Shown here piece by piece: positions 45,805-58,958 of a DNA stretch of 64,000 nucleotides. This DNA is from Nageia nagi. Taxonomy: Eukaryota; Pinophyta. Location: assembly GCA_050084985.1 (NCBI GenBank), contig JBITNC010000001.1, forward strand, positions 59,086,001 to 59,150,000. The letters are read 5' to 3'. The notes beneath the pieces are model-generated. The model searched no databases. It worked only from the letters and a program-made list of their open reading frames with translations, and was not told the DNA's origin. The position numbers and the translations under genes are program-made. Every line of letters begins with the position of its first letter. Position 1 is the stretch's first letter.

Positions 45805-48800
45805 GTTATTGACATCTTGGAATACAAGGGGCTTACATGAGCAAAAAAAAAAATCAAAAAAGTAAAAGCATTAGTCTGGTTAAATACCCCTGCAATTTTG
45901 CTCATATAGGAATCAAATATGGCAACTATAGAAGTAGGTAAATACAAGTAAAAAGTTTGGTCAAAGAGTGTATTCTTTGCTATTGATTCTAATGGTCAGT
46001 AAAGGGGATTTATTACCTTATGGGACCCCTTAAAAGTTAATGCTACTTGGATACTATTTCAAAATATTAGCTAGCAATTTTGATCACATGCAATGTCATT
46101 ACTCTCATTTTCAATCTAATCAATGTTTATGGACCCAAGATGTAGAAAACAAAATTTGCTTACTAAGATCATATTTCAGCTTGTCTAATAGTTCACTTTG
46201 ATATCCCTTTCATCATTAGTGGGTATTTTAATGCTATCATATCTTTAGATGAAAAATAAGGAATACACAAGTTAGAGAGGTGTGATGAAACCTTTAACAA
46301 CTTTATTGACTTACAATAGTTAATGGAACCTATTTGCATCTTAGAAAATACACTTGGACATATAAATGTTCAAATAATAGCAAGATTTTCAAAAGCTTGG
46401 CCACTTCCTTCATACTCACCATTGGATAGAATAAGGAATCATCACCCATTCAGAAGTGGTGTCGCATGGAGGATCAAATCATTGACCAATATCCTTTTTA
46501 TAGAGAAGGAAATCAAATGAAAAAAAGGATCTTTTTTTAGGTTCAAGAATATGTGGTTATATCATCCCTCTTTTGTATATAAGGTGGAATATTAGTAGCT
46601 AGATGATTTATGGGTTAACAATTCCTCGATGCACAAGTTTACTCCAAAAATGAGTAGACTTAAGGATAGACTTAAATCATGGAACAAAGAGATTTTTGGG
46701 TTTGTCTATGAAAATAGAACCATTAGAGTTAGAAATGGCTCAAGTCAAATAAACCTTACAAACTAATCATAATGAAATCCTCCCCAAACAAGAAGAGGAG
46801 ATTCTAAACAAATTGGATGAAGTATACATGTCGGAAGAAATATTTTGGAAATAAAAAACTTGCATTCAATGGCTAAAAGAGGGTGATAAAAACACCAAAT
46901 ATTTTCACCTACCTATAATGAATCATTAGGCTCTTAATAGGATTTCCAAACTAGTTACTCGCATTGGTAATATTATCACTGATCCAAATGAGTTAGATGC
47001 CCATATTATTTTATTTTTCCAATCCTTGCTTACAAAAATGACTCTAGATCATGATAATATTTATAATTTTTTCTTGACATTATACCCCACTTGGTTTCCC
47101 CCTCAAAAGTTTCAAACTTATAGCTCCTATCTTTGTGGAGGAAGTAGAAAAAGTTGTTTTCCAAATGAAAAGATATGGGTCTCTAGGCCTAGACAAATTC
47201 CCTCCTAGTTTTAATCAATAGTTTTGGCACATTTTAAAATATGAAGTGGTGGTAGTTGTTAGAGAATCCTTTGCTTCCAAAAAACTCTTAGGTAAATGAA
47301 ACTATACCTTTTTGGCCCTCATACCTAAATTAAAAAATGCTACATTGATTTATGTCTTTAGAACTATATCCCTTTGTAATTCTATTTATGAGATAATCTC
47401 AAGGTGGCTTGCAAATCATCTAAAAGAAATCATTCTAGACATCATCTCATATGAACAAAAGGCTTCCATAAGGGAAGAAAACTCATATATGGTCCTATTC
47501 TATTTCATGAGCTCATTCATTGCCTTAAAACTAAAGGTGACAAAGGCTTCTTATAAACTTGACATGAAAAAGGTATTTAATAGAATCAATTAGGCTTTCC
47601 TCATTTGTACAATGCAAAATTTTGGGTTTAAAAAGGAGTAGAATCAATGTATTTTTGCTTTAATTAGCAACCCCTTCTACTCCTATTCTAGTCAATGGTA
47701 GTGCCCAAGGTTTCTTCAAGAGATCATGGGGTCTTAGACAAGGTGATCTCCTCTCATTATAGCTCTTCATAATTGTTGCTAAGGCATTAGGTAGAGGCAT
47801 GTCATATTTGTTAGCCAAAGGTTGCATCAAGGGTATAAAAATCAATCACCTTTGCCTAGCCTGCACCCATTCTCATTCACTAATGATACTCTATTAAATG
47901 CCTACCCTCCATTCAAGAAGCTAATATGATCAAAATGCTAATAAACATGTATGAAAAGGCATCCTGCTAAGAAGTAACTACAATATATCTCAGTTGTATG
48001 GCATCAATGGTAAGGATCACAAGCATGAGCCTAGGATCATTTTCAAGTGCCTACTTGGGGCTTCCTCTCTTTCAAAGTGGGAATCTTGGTAATTTTTGGT
48101 ATTCACTATTGGAAAAACTCAAAGCTAAATTGAAAGTTTGGAAAAGCAAATGGCTCACAACATCTGGGAGGCTCATTAAAATAAAGTTGTCCTAAGTGCC
48201 CTACTTATTTTTTGGCTTGGAGTATTTTGGCTACCAAGTAAAATAATATCTTATATGGAACAAAGCATGAAGATTTTTTATGGAAGGTAATTTAGAAACT
48301 AGAAAGATCCACATATCTCCTGGAAAACTATTTGTTAGAACTTCAAATAAGGGGTTCTAGGTATAAAATATCTAAGAATGATGAATACAATGATGTTTTT
48401 AAAGTTAATATGGAGATGCTATATCATTAATCCTCACTTTGGAGAAATGATCTCAAATCAAAATATCTATAAAACCAAGACCCCTCATGGAATTTCACAA
48501 CAAAGAATGTACATATCAGCTATATGATTTGGAATGGAATCAAGAAGGTTCACCATCACATATTAAGATATCTAAAATGGAATGTGGGATAAATTAACAA
48601 AGTATTTTTTTGGGATCATTTGTGGTTAATTTTGGAGCCTCTTGGTAATAATTATGAACTAGATTTTATAAAAAATAATCCATGTCAATTATGGGATCAA
48701 GTTTTATACATTATTATGAATGGTAGGGAGAAGTGCAACACAAAACTCCCACTTGGTGTAATTTTCATAGCTATTCCCTATCCAAGAGGAAGTATCCAAA

Positions 48801-49750
48801 AATCTTGAGTCCTTACTACAAAATTATAAGCTAAAACCTACTAAAGAGGATAAGCTTATACAACATCTCTCCCCTTCAGGTTGCTACATAGTCAAATCAA
48901 CCTATTTAGGCTTCACAACCTGGGCAATTCCCATAGTCTCCCAACATATGAAAAAAGGTATGGAAAAGTAAAGCTTGGAAAAATATCAAATCTTTCTATG
49001 GGATGCCACACATAATAAATTCCTATCTAGAGAACAATTGCACAAGAGAGGATTTCCAACAATATGAAAATGCATACTATGTGGAAAGGAGGATGAAATA
49101 GGGGTCACCTTTTTTTCCATTGTAACTATGTAGTAGAAATTTAGAGCACACTCTTAAGTATTTTTAATACCTCTTGGGTAATAGCCAAATTGTGTGGGAA
49201 ATGTTTTTTAGGAGTGGGAATATCCTAAACATAGAAAGGTGCCAATGATCATTTGGCTAGTAGCTTTGATAAGATTTCATGAAATTTATGGATTGAGCAA
49301 AACAACCACATATATAAGGGAGAATTAAAATATACATACAAACCATGAAACTAGATAGGAAAATAACTTGCACAAATCCAAGGGCATACTATGTTTTGGA
49401 TGAGAAAATGAAATTGGAGCTTCTAAGCTTAGTCTATGGGATCATATTATCTTAGCTTAGTCGATCTGGTTTCATAAATTTGATGAAGAAACCCATACTA
49501 CCATCTAGATTAGGTTATAGAGCCACTCTATCCTCTTGTCCATAGCTCATGATCCCATATAGCCTTGAATGTTTTTGACAAGTCTCCAATGAGGAGGGTA
49601 GCAGACTCACATTATCTAGACTTTAAAAATAATACCCATAAGCATCAACCTTCTACAATATAGAGATTTAGCTTCTCCTCTAGTATGGTGTTATCTGATC
49701 TTCCCATGGGTAACAGATCATACACCTATAGGCCCAACATTCTTCCATAA
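45805..49750 (+). pseudogene. L1 ORF2: endonuclease, RT and zf-RVT
   Basis: The frame opens with SWNTRGLHEQKKK at about 45816 (endonuclease start). Its GDFN motif has changed to (S)GYFNA near 46218. WLKEGDKNTKYFH is at about 46871-46910. The RT has LGLDKFPPSF, ALIPKLKNA (47312), SLCNSIYEI, LDMKK-FNRI (47558-47593) and FTNDTLL (about 47874) in place of F-DD. ST-WGLPLF and the KLKVWKSKWLT---RLIK region follow (48110-48180). The zf-RVT part near 48980-49110 keeps FLWDATHNKFLSREQL-KRG and C-LCGKEDE. Stops are frequent. Loss of one catalytic Asp in both endonuclease and RT confirms it is dead. Confidence 0.85.
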
Positions 49751-49958
49751 TGGTAACTAATCAGCCCCCTTTTGTTATCCTCAAGCATATATTTTTTTTA
49801 ATTATCTAGTGTATTCAACCTTCAACATTTATCAACTCATTTTTTTATTCTAGAACTATATATTCTCTATTATGATTTGAGGCCCTATGGTCATCATTTT
49901 ATTTTTGTAATCATATTTCATTATAATAGAATCTTAAATTTACCTACCAAATAAATAA

Positions 49959-50626
49959 TGCATAGGCAGATGCAACCAAAATTAAACACATGGAAATCAT
50001 GAAGTCCTCATTCATAAAAATACTCCATCCACCAATTTAAAAATACCTTAAATAAAATACCCAAAAAAATAATTCCATCTCTAATTTTGGCATGTGGTGG
50101 CACCTTGGATGAGTAGTTTTAAGTCAAATATGGTGGAAGATAGTACTTAGTACCATGGGTCATTTCTTGTAATTTATGCACTTTACTTAGCTTATATTTT
50201 CCTCCAAGAAACCAATGCCTACTTTCATGAGATTAGCACCTTTTTGAAGTGTAAAATTCAGCCTTAGTACATGTGTACTTTCCTTGGTGAATGTGGACAT
50301 GTTTAGTGGAATTTTGATTGGCCCACTTCCATATTGAGGTGACATGTTTTTTTATTTTTATGTTTTGTATATTTATTTTTATTCTCCATTTTGGTATTTG
50401 ATAAAAAATAAATATAGATTTGTATGTTTTTCTATTGGTATTTTAAATACAAAATTTTTTTCTTCATTTTGTATTTTAAATAAAAATACTATAAAAGTTA
50501 AAAATCACATGTCTTTCACACTAGGAGTCGAATTTTGATTCTATATGATGTTCTAGAATCAAGGAGGAGAGAATAATTAAACGAGATACCCATGATTTTA
50601 ATTCAAAACAATCCAATTGTAGATTA
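49959..50626 (-). repeat. Gypsy 5' LTR (right)
   Basis: It matches the left LTR. On the plus strand it starts tgcataggcag and ends near tagatta, where the left copy has tagatca, so the terminal CA is mutated to TA. Just inside it, the minus strand has a TGGTAGGTAAATTT stretch 7 bases in, a weak candidate primer-binding site. Confidence 0.8.
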
Positions 50627-52227
50627 AAGTTTCATGAATGAAAATATGAATAAGATTGGCAAGTATTAATGTAATCAAATGCATCAACTTCTTAGACAAT
50701 ACTATGATCACAATGTAAATCGATATTTATGATAATATCACTCCTTTTCCATCTTCTTGAAATTTCTTGATCAATAGTAATCATTCTTCCATACATATTT
50801 TGAAAGTTGGATTTCTAGTATTCATGAATACAAAAAAGACAATTTCTAAGGTATATTTCATCTCCTTTACCTCTTAAATTTAATTGAATTAATTTTTTTA
50901 TTATAATTTATAATTTGAAGAGGTAATATTGAAACTTTTTATGTTATAAATTCTACTAACTCTGAGTTGTTATGAATTTAATTGGCATGCTATATATAAA
51001 TTTTTTAAATGTCTAACACAGGCCAATAATTTAAATCATATATGTATAATTCTTTGTAGGTGTAGTATGATAATAATTATTCATGAATTTGAATATTGAT
51101 ATCCCTCTTTCACTAAACCTACATGGCTACATGTGGATAATAAATAAACTAATAAATGTTACAATATATAGCTTATGGACCACATATTCCATTTTTTCAA
51201 ATAGTTTGATGGTGTCCTTGATACAAACATTCCTTACATATCTTGTAATCATTGCATTTTAGGAAATTATTTATCGATTATGCATCTTATCAAACAAAAT
51301 ACTTACCTTCTTAATCTACCTACATTTTGAATACACGTCTATTAGGATTGTTATCACATGAAAAATAAACTACATATTATTATAAATGATAAACTAGTTA
51401 ATTTAAAAGTTAAAAAAGTTGCACATATAGAAAGAATATTTCTAAAGGTTGTTGTATCTAGGATGAAACTAGTTAATTTCATCTTCTATGTACTAGTTCT
51501 TTTAGTTCTATTTTAACCATAGTTCTAGATACTAAAAATAAGTAAAATAAGGCATCTTGTAAAATAAAATATTTTCTTCTTATTTTAGTTCTTTCATTTA
51601 CTTTCATTTTTTGTATACATGTCTATGGATGTTCTTATCTCAATTACATGCAAAAGCAATTTATATATAGTTATTTATCTATGACTATCTATGATCCACT
51701 TTAAAGCTACAAGAGTTACACTTAGTAAGAATACTTACAATGTATATTAAATATAGTTCAAAAATGATCAATTGTATTTTGTCAAAATACTTAAAGGCCT
51801 CCAAACAATACCCATTTAATGCTATATTTGGAGAATCTTTCATACTCTCTAATAATACTCCAATAATAGGCTAAAGATTATCATGGTTGATCGCTTGAAT
51901 TTCAACAGTATAACCATGTAAGAAATCAAAAATCTTACTTAGATTCCAAGTATTGATATAATTTTTCTTAGTTATTTTGATCCTTCATTGCATTAAGTAT
52001 GTAATTTAGCACCATATTCACCAATAATGAGATTTTTTCTATGGTTGATCCTAAGTAATAGACCCAAATGCAAGCTATAAATATTGCTAACTCCAAGCTA
52101 TTATAAATTCTATAGGGATCAAGAAAATTTGATCAAGAATTTTTTGGTTGTTAGCACAATTGCATCAGGTTTTATTGGTATACTATTTATAAGTATTTTT
52201 GCTTCATCTAGATGCCCAATATGACCA
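50627..52227. repeat. Repeat-rich AT DNA with dispersed family segments
   Basis: Bases 51060-51260 resemble 7735-7940 and 59320-59500 (ctctttcactaaacctacat, then a later ...accatatattcca). Bases 51780-51960 recur in diverged form at 53820-53975 (cctccaaa-aatacc--tt-a-tg-tatat-tgga and ctctctaataatactc). A third weak version lies at 52428. No gene is visible. Confidence 0.55.
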
Positions 52228-52238
52228 ATAAGTTCACA

Positions 52239-52276
<38 letters not shown>

Positions 52277-52332
52277 ACACACACACACATAGATATATAT
52301 ATATATATATCTATATATATATATATATATTA
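52228..52332. repeat. Compound AC/AT microsatellite
   Basis: A (CA)n tract at 52228-52288, interrupted at 52240 and 52271, passes into (TA)n at 52292-52332 with one tct break that makes the AT part self-complementary. Likely variable in length. Confidence 0.95.
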
Positions 52333-54010
52333 TAACAACATATTACATGTAAAAAAAATCCACATCTAGTTATTTATCCATTCCCCATTTCAATTTAATT
52401 TTCTAAAAATAGTTGATAGCCTCCAAATTATACCCATTATTTGTAAATCCTAAGACCATAGTATTCCATGATCAAGTATATTATGCATTGCTTTAGTTGT
52501 TGCAAGGTACACATTAGCATTATCATCAAGTACATCAAATTTGTTTAAACTCTTCCATGTTTCTTTCAAAATATTTCAAGAAAAGATATGAGAACACAAC
52601 ATTAATAAAAGTAACTTTTATATATCTATATTGTTTACTTTTTCATCAAAGTGATGTGTAATTTTTGAATATCTTCATAAGGTTATTGTTAATTATTTTT
52701 GACTTGTTATAGATATATGTAATTTTTTTGGGCACATGGGGTGGCAAGTTTATTTTTATGAGTATGATCCTATGGTCTCTACAAATGGATCTTTTTCCTT
52801 TCCTCTATTGTAATGAAGATAGAGTGAGAAGGCACATATATATAGTTCAATATTTTCTCCTTATTGTTATCTTCATAATCTACAAGAATTGCCTCCCAAA
52901 ACCTAAATAATCATAATTCTTATACATAAAACTAAATACAACTATGAAGAATCCATAAATTTACCATATGAAATTAATACAAACTCCTCACTCTCATTGG
53001 AAATAAATGTTTATGCACTCTATGTTTTTCCTACTTTCAATCATGTGAAGGCAATCATGAATGCAAAAGTAAGTCTCATTAGTTGTACTCATTCATTTTA
53101 GCCCTCCCATTAGTTGCACTCATTCATTTTAGCCCCTCCCTTATAATATGTCTTGCAAGCTTCATTTTCAAGTATGTTGAAATCTTACACTAAATTATAG
53201 TTTTTCATCACCATGAATGATGCAAGTATATTCATACTAAAGAGTGCAATCTTGATTGTTGATTTCTTTTTAAGGTTGTATAAATGTATATTACGCTAGG
53301 GAATTACCTTGTACATGAAATATAGTTGGGAACATTAAATGATAATACATATATTCTCTCACACATTTTACCCCTTTTCAATGTACTCCTCCACACCAAG
53401 GTTTTGTACCTTATTACATTGGCTAATTTCTTTAAATAAGTGTTGTTGTTGTTATTTTTAACAACTTCAAGAGTGGACATTAACAAAAGGATGTTTGTTT
53501 TAAGCTAAATGTTGAAGTGATAAATATGACATGTATTCTAGTGTTGCAAGATCTCCATTACTAGCATCTATTATGATATTTATCTAATTTAATCCAGTCT
53601 CCACGGAGCTCTTATTACTTTGGCTTTTTCCATAGCACATAAAAAATTAAAAAAAGGACCTAATACATAGAAAATACAATATGCATTCATGTATTCATAA
53701 TATACTTGCATTAAGAATCAAATTACTAACTCCAAATTTCCTCAAAATTTTATACTATGCATATGTTAGATCAAAATTGTCTACTTGTAACTATTATTGA
53801 ATCTATTATGAATGTTTTTAAAATAATCAAGGCCTCCAAATCATACCTATTCAGTGATATATCTGGATAATCTTCTATACTCTCTAATAATACTCTAATA
53901 ATTGATTCAATACTATTAATGGTGATCACTAGAGTTTGAACAACATGCCCATGCAAGAAATCAAAAATACTTACAATGTATATTATAGAACTACAAGAGT
54001 TTAAAGCTAC
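52333..54010. other. AT-rich DNA, no gene, one repeat segment
   Basis: It includes 53820-53975, the diverged copy of 51780-51960. A 28-base duplication (ttagttgcactcattcattttagcc core, at 53081-53105 and 53112-53136) lies in tandem. No coding frame is convincing. The boundary at 54011 is the start of duplication copy B. Confidence 0.5.
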
Positions 54011-56607
54011 AATATGCCTCTATACTCTTTTGCAAGTAATTGATCCAATTTTGAATTTGTAGGTACAAATATTTATGCATTAATGATGCTTATGAAAGAA
54101 ATCATCTACTAAAAAATATTACCAAATATAGATAAATCTTCAACAATATTCCATCATTGGTTATGGGGAACTTTAATATATAGCTTTCAAAATATAGGAG
54201 GAAGGGAGGAGGCTCGAGGCAATATGGAGGTTCTCAGAATGTTTGTGAATGATCAATATTTTATAGATATACATATGACTAGAAATTAATTGACATGGTC
54301 AAACAACCATGAAGATGAGATATTTATCTAATGCAAATTGGATCAGGATTTGTGCTCCTTGTATTAAATAAGCCATTACCTAGATTATTCTATGAGCTAT
54401 AAGTTAAAAATAGACTTAGATCATAGCCCAATTTTTCTATCGATAAAACCATTTACAAAGAATAATTTTTCCTTCATATTTGAGATAATGTGGATTCAAC
54501 ACTAGTAGATAGAATATAGGATACAAAAATGGTGGGTGAAAAAATAAGTTCATGGAATCAAAATATATCAAGTGGAAATTAAAGTATAATTTTGAAAGAA
54601 GAAATTGAAGGAATGAAATAAGTTTATCTTTCATAATATTACAAGGAAAAAGGAGGGGATCAAGGAACAATTGGAATAGATATAAAATGTCTACCAATAA
54701 GAAAGAATAGGAAGAACAAATCTAGAAGTAGAATAGGAGAAGGAATTAGGAAAGGAATAAAGGAGGACAAGGGAATAGGAAGCTACCCATTAGATGTAGA
54801 AATCCCAAATTGATTGGTTATGTAAAGGTAACCAAAATACTCCCTTCTTCCACATAAAGACCATAAAAGCACCAAGTCTACAACAAATTAGGGGACTAGA
54901 TATGGATGATGATTCTATAATTGTATATAGAGATATGATAAAAAAGAAAAAGAAAACAAATTCTATGAAAAACTACTTGCCTCTAATCAATTAGGTGAAC
55001 CTAACTCAATACAGAAGAGCCTCAACAATATCCTTCACCTTCTAAATATTGGAGATAATGATGTTGTTACTAAATCCTTTACAGATGAGGAGATGGAAGA
55101 GGTATTTTTTAGCATGGGAAAATATAAGGCACCTAGTATATATGGATTCTCTACATTATTTGTAATACTTTTGGTACATAGTGGGAGTGGATGTAAAATA
55201 ATCAATCATGGAGTTCTAGGTGAATCGTGCCCTACTTAAAGTTGGAATGCTACCTTTTTAGCACTATTTCCAAAATGAAAATGAGCCACAAATATGAAGG
55301 ATTTTAGGTTGATAAGTTTATAGAACATAATATATGAAATTATCACCAAAATGCTAGCAAATAGGTTATAGGGACTTATTCCAAAGATAATTTCTAAAGA
55401 ACAAGATGGGTTTGTTAAACAAAGGAAAATAGGAGATGGAATAATAATGTTGCATAAATTTATTCACTCAATTCAATACAAGAATGTGATCATAATGATA
55501 ATCAAACTAAACATGTTAAAGATGTATGATGGAGTTTCATGATCCTTTCTTAATAGAATGTTAAGAAATTTGGATTCTCCAAATGGTAGAAATAGATAAG
55601 GATATGTATTTACAATACAACCTTATCAATGCTAATGAATGGGGAGATATCATGATTCTTCAATTGTTAAATGGATAATAAATAGGGGGATCCAATTTCC
55701 TTATATCAATTTTAAATGATGGTAGAGGATCTTGGGAGGTATTTAAAGAATATAAATTTTGAGGGGAAACTAAAATAAATACCCTTGGCCTATAGCTATG
55801 AAGTAGTCACACGTAAGCAATTTGTTGATGATACAATTTTAGTGGATCAATCATCCATCTAGGAAGCAAGGGAGATGAAAATGTTCCTTCAATAATATGA
55901 TAGAACCTCATATAAGAAAGTCAATTTTGATAAGACTTGGATCTTTTTCTTAAACATTGTAGAGGGAAAATAGAGACAAATTGCTAACAATTTTAACTGT
56001 GACATTGATACCTTATCAATGGTTTACCTATTAATATTGCTATTTAGTGGAAGAGTGAAAAATAAATTTTAGGACCATGTAATAGGAAGGATTAATAAAA
56101 ATATGGTCAGATGGAAAGAAACCATATTGAGCTAGGAAGGAAAACTACAAAAAGTGAAGAAAACATTGTAAAGTATTCCCATGTACTTTGCAAGTATATT
56201 AAAAATATCAACCTTGGTGGTATACAAGATTGATTAGAAATGTAGGAACTTCTTATGGACTAGAGGAGAGGAATGGAAATAGAAGAACCTAGTGGCATGG
56301 GATAAAATATGTAGAGTCAAGGTACTAAGGGGGATTGGAACTGAGAAGTATGAGATGGGTAAATCAAGGTTTCTAAATCTTAAATAACACTAAAGCTAAC
56401 CCTTGACCTAATAAAATATTGGATCAGGGTAATAAGAGAAACATACATGAAATTCATAAACAACCTATTACAAATATCAAGACCTCCCAAAGTTCAATCC
56501 TTTTGGAATGGGCTACTAGATGTTAGAGATCACTTGCAAAAAAATTAAAGTGGAAAGTAAATAAAGGATATGATGCCATGTTTTGGGAGGATCTATGGTT
56601 ATTAGAA
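54011..56607 (+). pseudogene. L1 ORF2 pseudogene (copy B)
   Basis: It starts mid-endonuclease. The catalytic VMGDFN of copy A reads VMGNFN here (54160-54177). RT opens with MGKYKAPS-Y (about 55112), and KQFVDDTILVD is kept (about 55815-55847). The IDWLCKG-(Q/N)NT-FFH region is near 54810. There are many stops and indels, some shared with copy A and some not, so decay continued after duplication. Confidence 0.8.
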
Positions 56608-56735
56608 AAATGTTAGTGGCTCACCCATAGCTAAATGGCTAAAATTTAGATTTCAAAATTTGGATCTAGCTCTATAGGCGAGTTCTACTTCGAATATGTT
56701 CACCCTGATTTTTATTTATTTTTATATTTTTATGA
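56608..56735 (+). repeat. tRNA-like SINE candidate (copy B)
   Basis: Counterpart of 4993-5115. It reads gtggctcacccatagctaaatgg (split over 56615-56637) and gagttctacttcgaatatgttc. The cttcgaat here is closer to a box B (GGTTCGAATCC) than the copy A form. Confidence 0.35.
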
Positions 56736-57949
56736 GAAAGTAGCCCACATATAGAATTAGTTTTGGTTTTAATATGCCTTAAAATTATAAGTTAAAAAAT
56801 ATCACTAACATAATCACCTATTACAAGGAAACACTACACACACACATATATATTTGAACATTAAAATTTGACTATAAGAAAAATAAAATATATGAATTAA
56901 GTATTTGAATGATTATTTACCTTATATTTATATATTTGGTCTTTTTATAAAAGTATAAAATGATCCAAAATTGATTTGCCTCATTTTGGAATAGATTTCA
57001 AAATACATCACCCTCCTATTAAAAATATATTTTTAAGTGGAGTCTTAAAATTTTCCCTGATGGCTATCACAAGCCCCTCTAGATCAATAATAATCCTTTG
57101 TAGCAAGTACATAATTGGTTAACATCCATATATGGAGAAGATCATGAGATCATATGAGTAACAAGGATCAAGAAATTAGATGGATCATCCTCTTGATACC
57201 TAATATAGATATAGAGAGAACACTACAAGAAGTTCAAAGGTAGTTGATATAATATAAATTGTATCCAACTACCAAGTTAGATAGTTTGAGTTGTATGAAA
57301 GCTAATATAGAAATTTGATGTACTACTCAGTTAAGATTCAATACTAAAAGCTAAATATAAATAAGGTGGATACAAGGAGATTCATTAGGATAAGAATCTC
57401 ACCAATGATAATCTAATAAGAAGGGAAATGATTTTTTCTAAATAGATGTGTTATGTACTATGAAGGAAAGGAAACTATGAATCACCAACTAATACATTTC
57501 CAAATTACTTCTAATATATAGAGTTCTCTATATCATGAACTAAATAGGTAATGGATCATACCATCAAATATTATATATCTAATTAAAAATGGGCTTCAGA
57601 TGGATTGAGTGCAAAGGTGTCTCAAACATGGAATATCATAATACCCCATATCTTATGGGCAATATGGAAAGAGTGAAATCACCATATATTCAAAAACTAC
57701 AACTATATAGTAGAAAATATTATTAAAAAATAATAGGATCAATAATTGAAAATATAAATGTAGACATGAGAGTAGACCCTGCATCAATCTAAGAAATCGT
57801 AGAGTTGGGAGAGTGCCTCAACATGGAGACCTCACCTTCCTACCAAGAGGATGAGGTGGAGAGGATTTGATAAGTATCACGATGACTAAAATAACATACA
57901 AATAGGGGACTGAGGGTTTACATGTCCCTAATCATATACAATCTAGAGG
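56736..57949. other. Shared duplication DNA without a gene (copy B)
   Basis: Counterpart of 5116-6332, with small indels. It includes an acacacacacatatata run at 56836-56852. No gene. Confidence 0.5.
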
Positions 57950-58958
57950 AAAATACTAATTGAATGAGTGCTTGCAAGAAAGTTTCAAGTGATTAAACAA
58001 TAAAAATATTCAAAGAAAATTTACTTTTGAAATTATATATATTTTCAAAATGAGATACTATATTTTATTTATATTAATATTTATGATATTTATAAGTAGT
58101 ATAATACTCTTTATAATATGGATTATATTGCAATAAAAATTGAATCTTTGAATAATAACCATTTGTATTTTGTACAAAAATTGAAGTCATAAACTATATA
58201 AAATATTACTGTATGATGTCTTAGTTTGTTAGTTATTAAAAATTTATGACTTTACAAACAAATTTTATTATAATAAATATCTAGGAATCTAAATAATTGA
58301 AGTTTAAATTTCTTGAATATTATGATAACCATTTTATGGATTTTATTATAGATCCCTTATATGCTACTTTAAAGGTAATAACCCCATCATAAAGCATGTT
58401 CTAATTTAAACCAAATTAATACTATTATATATATAAGTATTATTTTATTTTTTACATTATTTAAATATTTTCATAATTAACATATGAGGTTCACAAGTTG
58501 ATCTAAAGATGGGGGCATAATTTTTTAATGGTATTTAATATAAACTTTTTAAATCTATTAATAATTTTGAAAAATCATAAAAATTGAGCAATATTAAGGG
58601 GTTATAAAATAGAAAAAAATTTATATGAAGGGAAAATAAGATATTAAAAAATCTGACATATCTAAATTAATTACATAAAGTTTAAAATGAAGTGAGGAAT
58701 TAACTTGATTATTTATGACAATTTTATCTTGCTAATTTTCCAACCCCTATCATTAGAATAAAAAATTTGGTTATCATAGGATACAACTCGCTATCAAATT
58801 GTATATTACAAACATGGATAATTTTATTATATTATAGTGTTGTATCAAGGATAAAGTTATAGAATACTTATTGCTATCCATTATTTCAAATGTATAGATA
58901 AGAAAAATAAGAATCAATAAATCAATTATCAAAATTTAAATTGATAACTCAATGTTTC
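57950..58958. other. Block private to copy B of the duplication
   Basis: This AT-rich block of about 1 kb has no match to the Copia fragment in the equivalent place of copy A. Its last 240 bases (58690-58930) are a diverged version of 8500-8790. No coding frame is visible. Confidence 0.6.

Larger units (their letters stand above)
44280..49950 (+). mobile_element. L1-type LINE nested in the Gypsy element
   Basis: Plus-strand LINE relic lying inside an opposite-strand Gypsy element. ORF1 (DUF4283-like) is at about 44690-45210 and ORF2 at 45805-49750. The 5' edge near 44280 is set only by where Gypsy gag stops. The 3' edge near 49900 has T-rich sequence but no clear poly(A) tail or target-site duplication. 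Confidence 0.75.
42623..50626 (-). mobile_element. Gypsy-type LTR retroelement with a LINE inside
   Basis: Two same-orientation repeats of about 665 bp bound the element, each with TG at one end. The interior holds a gag-protease relic on the minus strand close to the left LTR. An L1 LINE on the plus strand fills most of the rest. On the minus strand, gggaaggag directly precedes the left LTR (TGATCTAAAATTGG), fitting a polypurine tract. No RT or integrase of the Gypsy element is visible, so the element was short or was gutted. Flanking pentamers (aacaa, aagtt) do not agree. Confidence 0.75.

Noticed and set aside
47660-47845. Minus-strand ORF
   Set aside because: Shadow of the L1 reverse transcriptase on the plus strand.
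49930-49958. Firm primer-binding site of the Gypsy element
   Set aside because: TGGTAGGTAAATTT shares only TGGTA with the initiator tRNA-Met pattern and is offset from the LTR edge; too weak to call.
53120-53300. Promoter or gene start near 53.1 kb
   Set aside because: Only a short tandem duplication and chance ORFs; no coding support.
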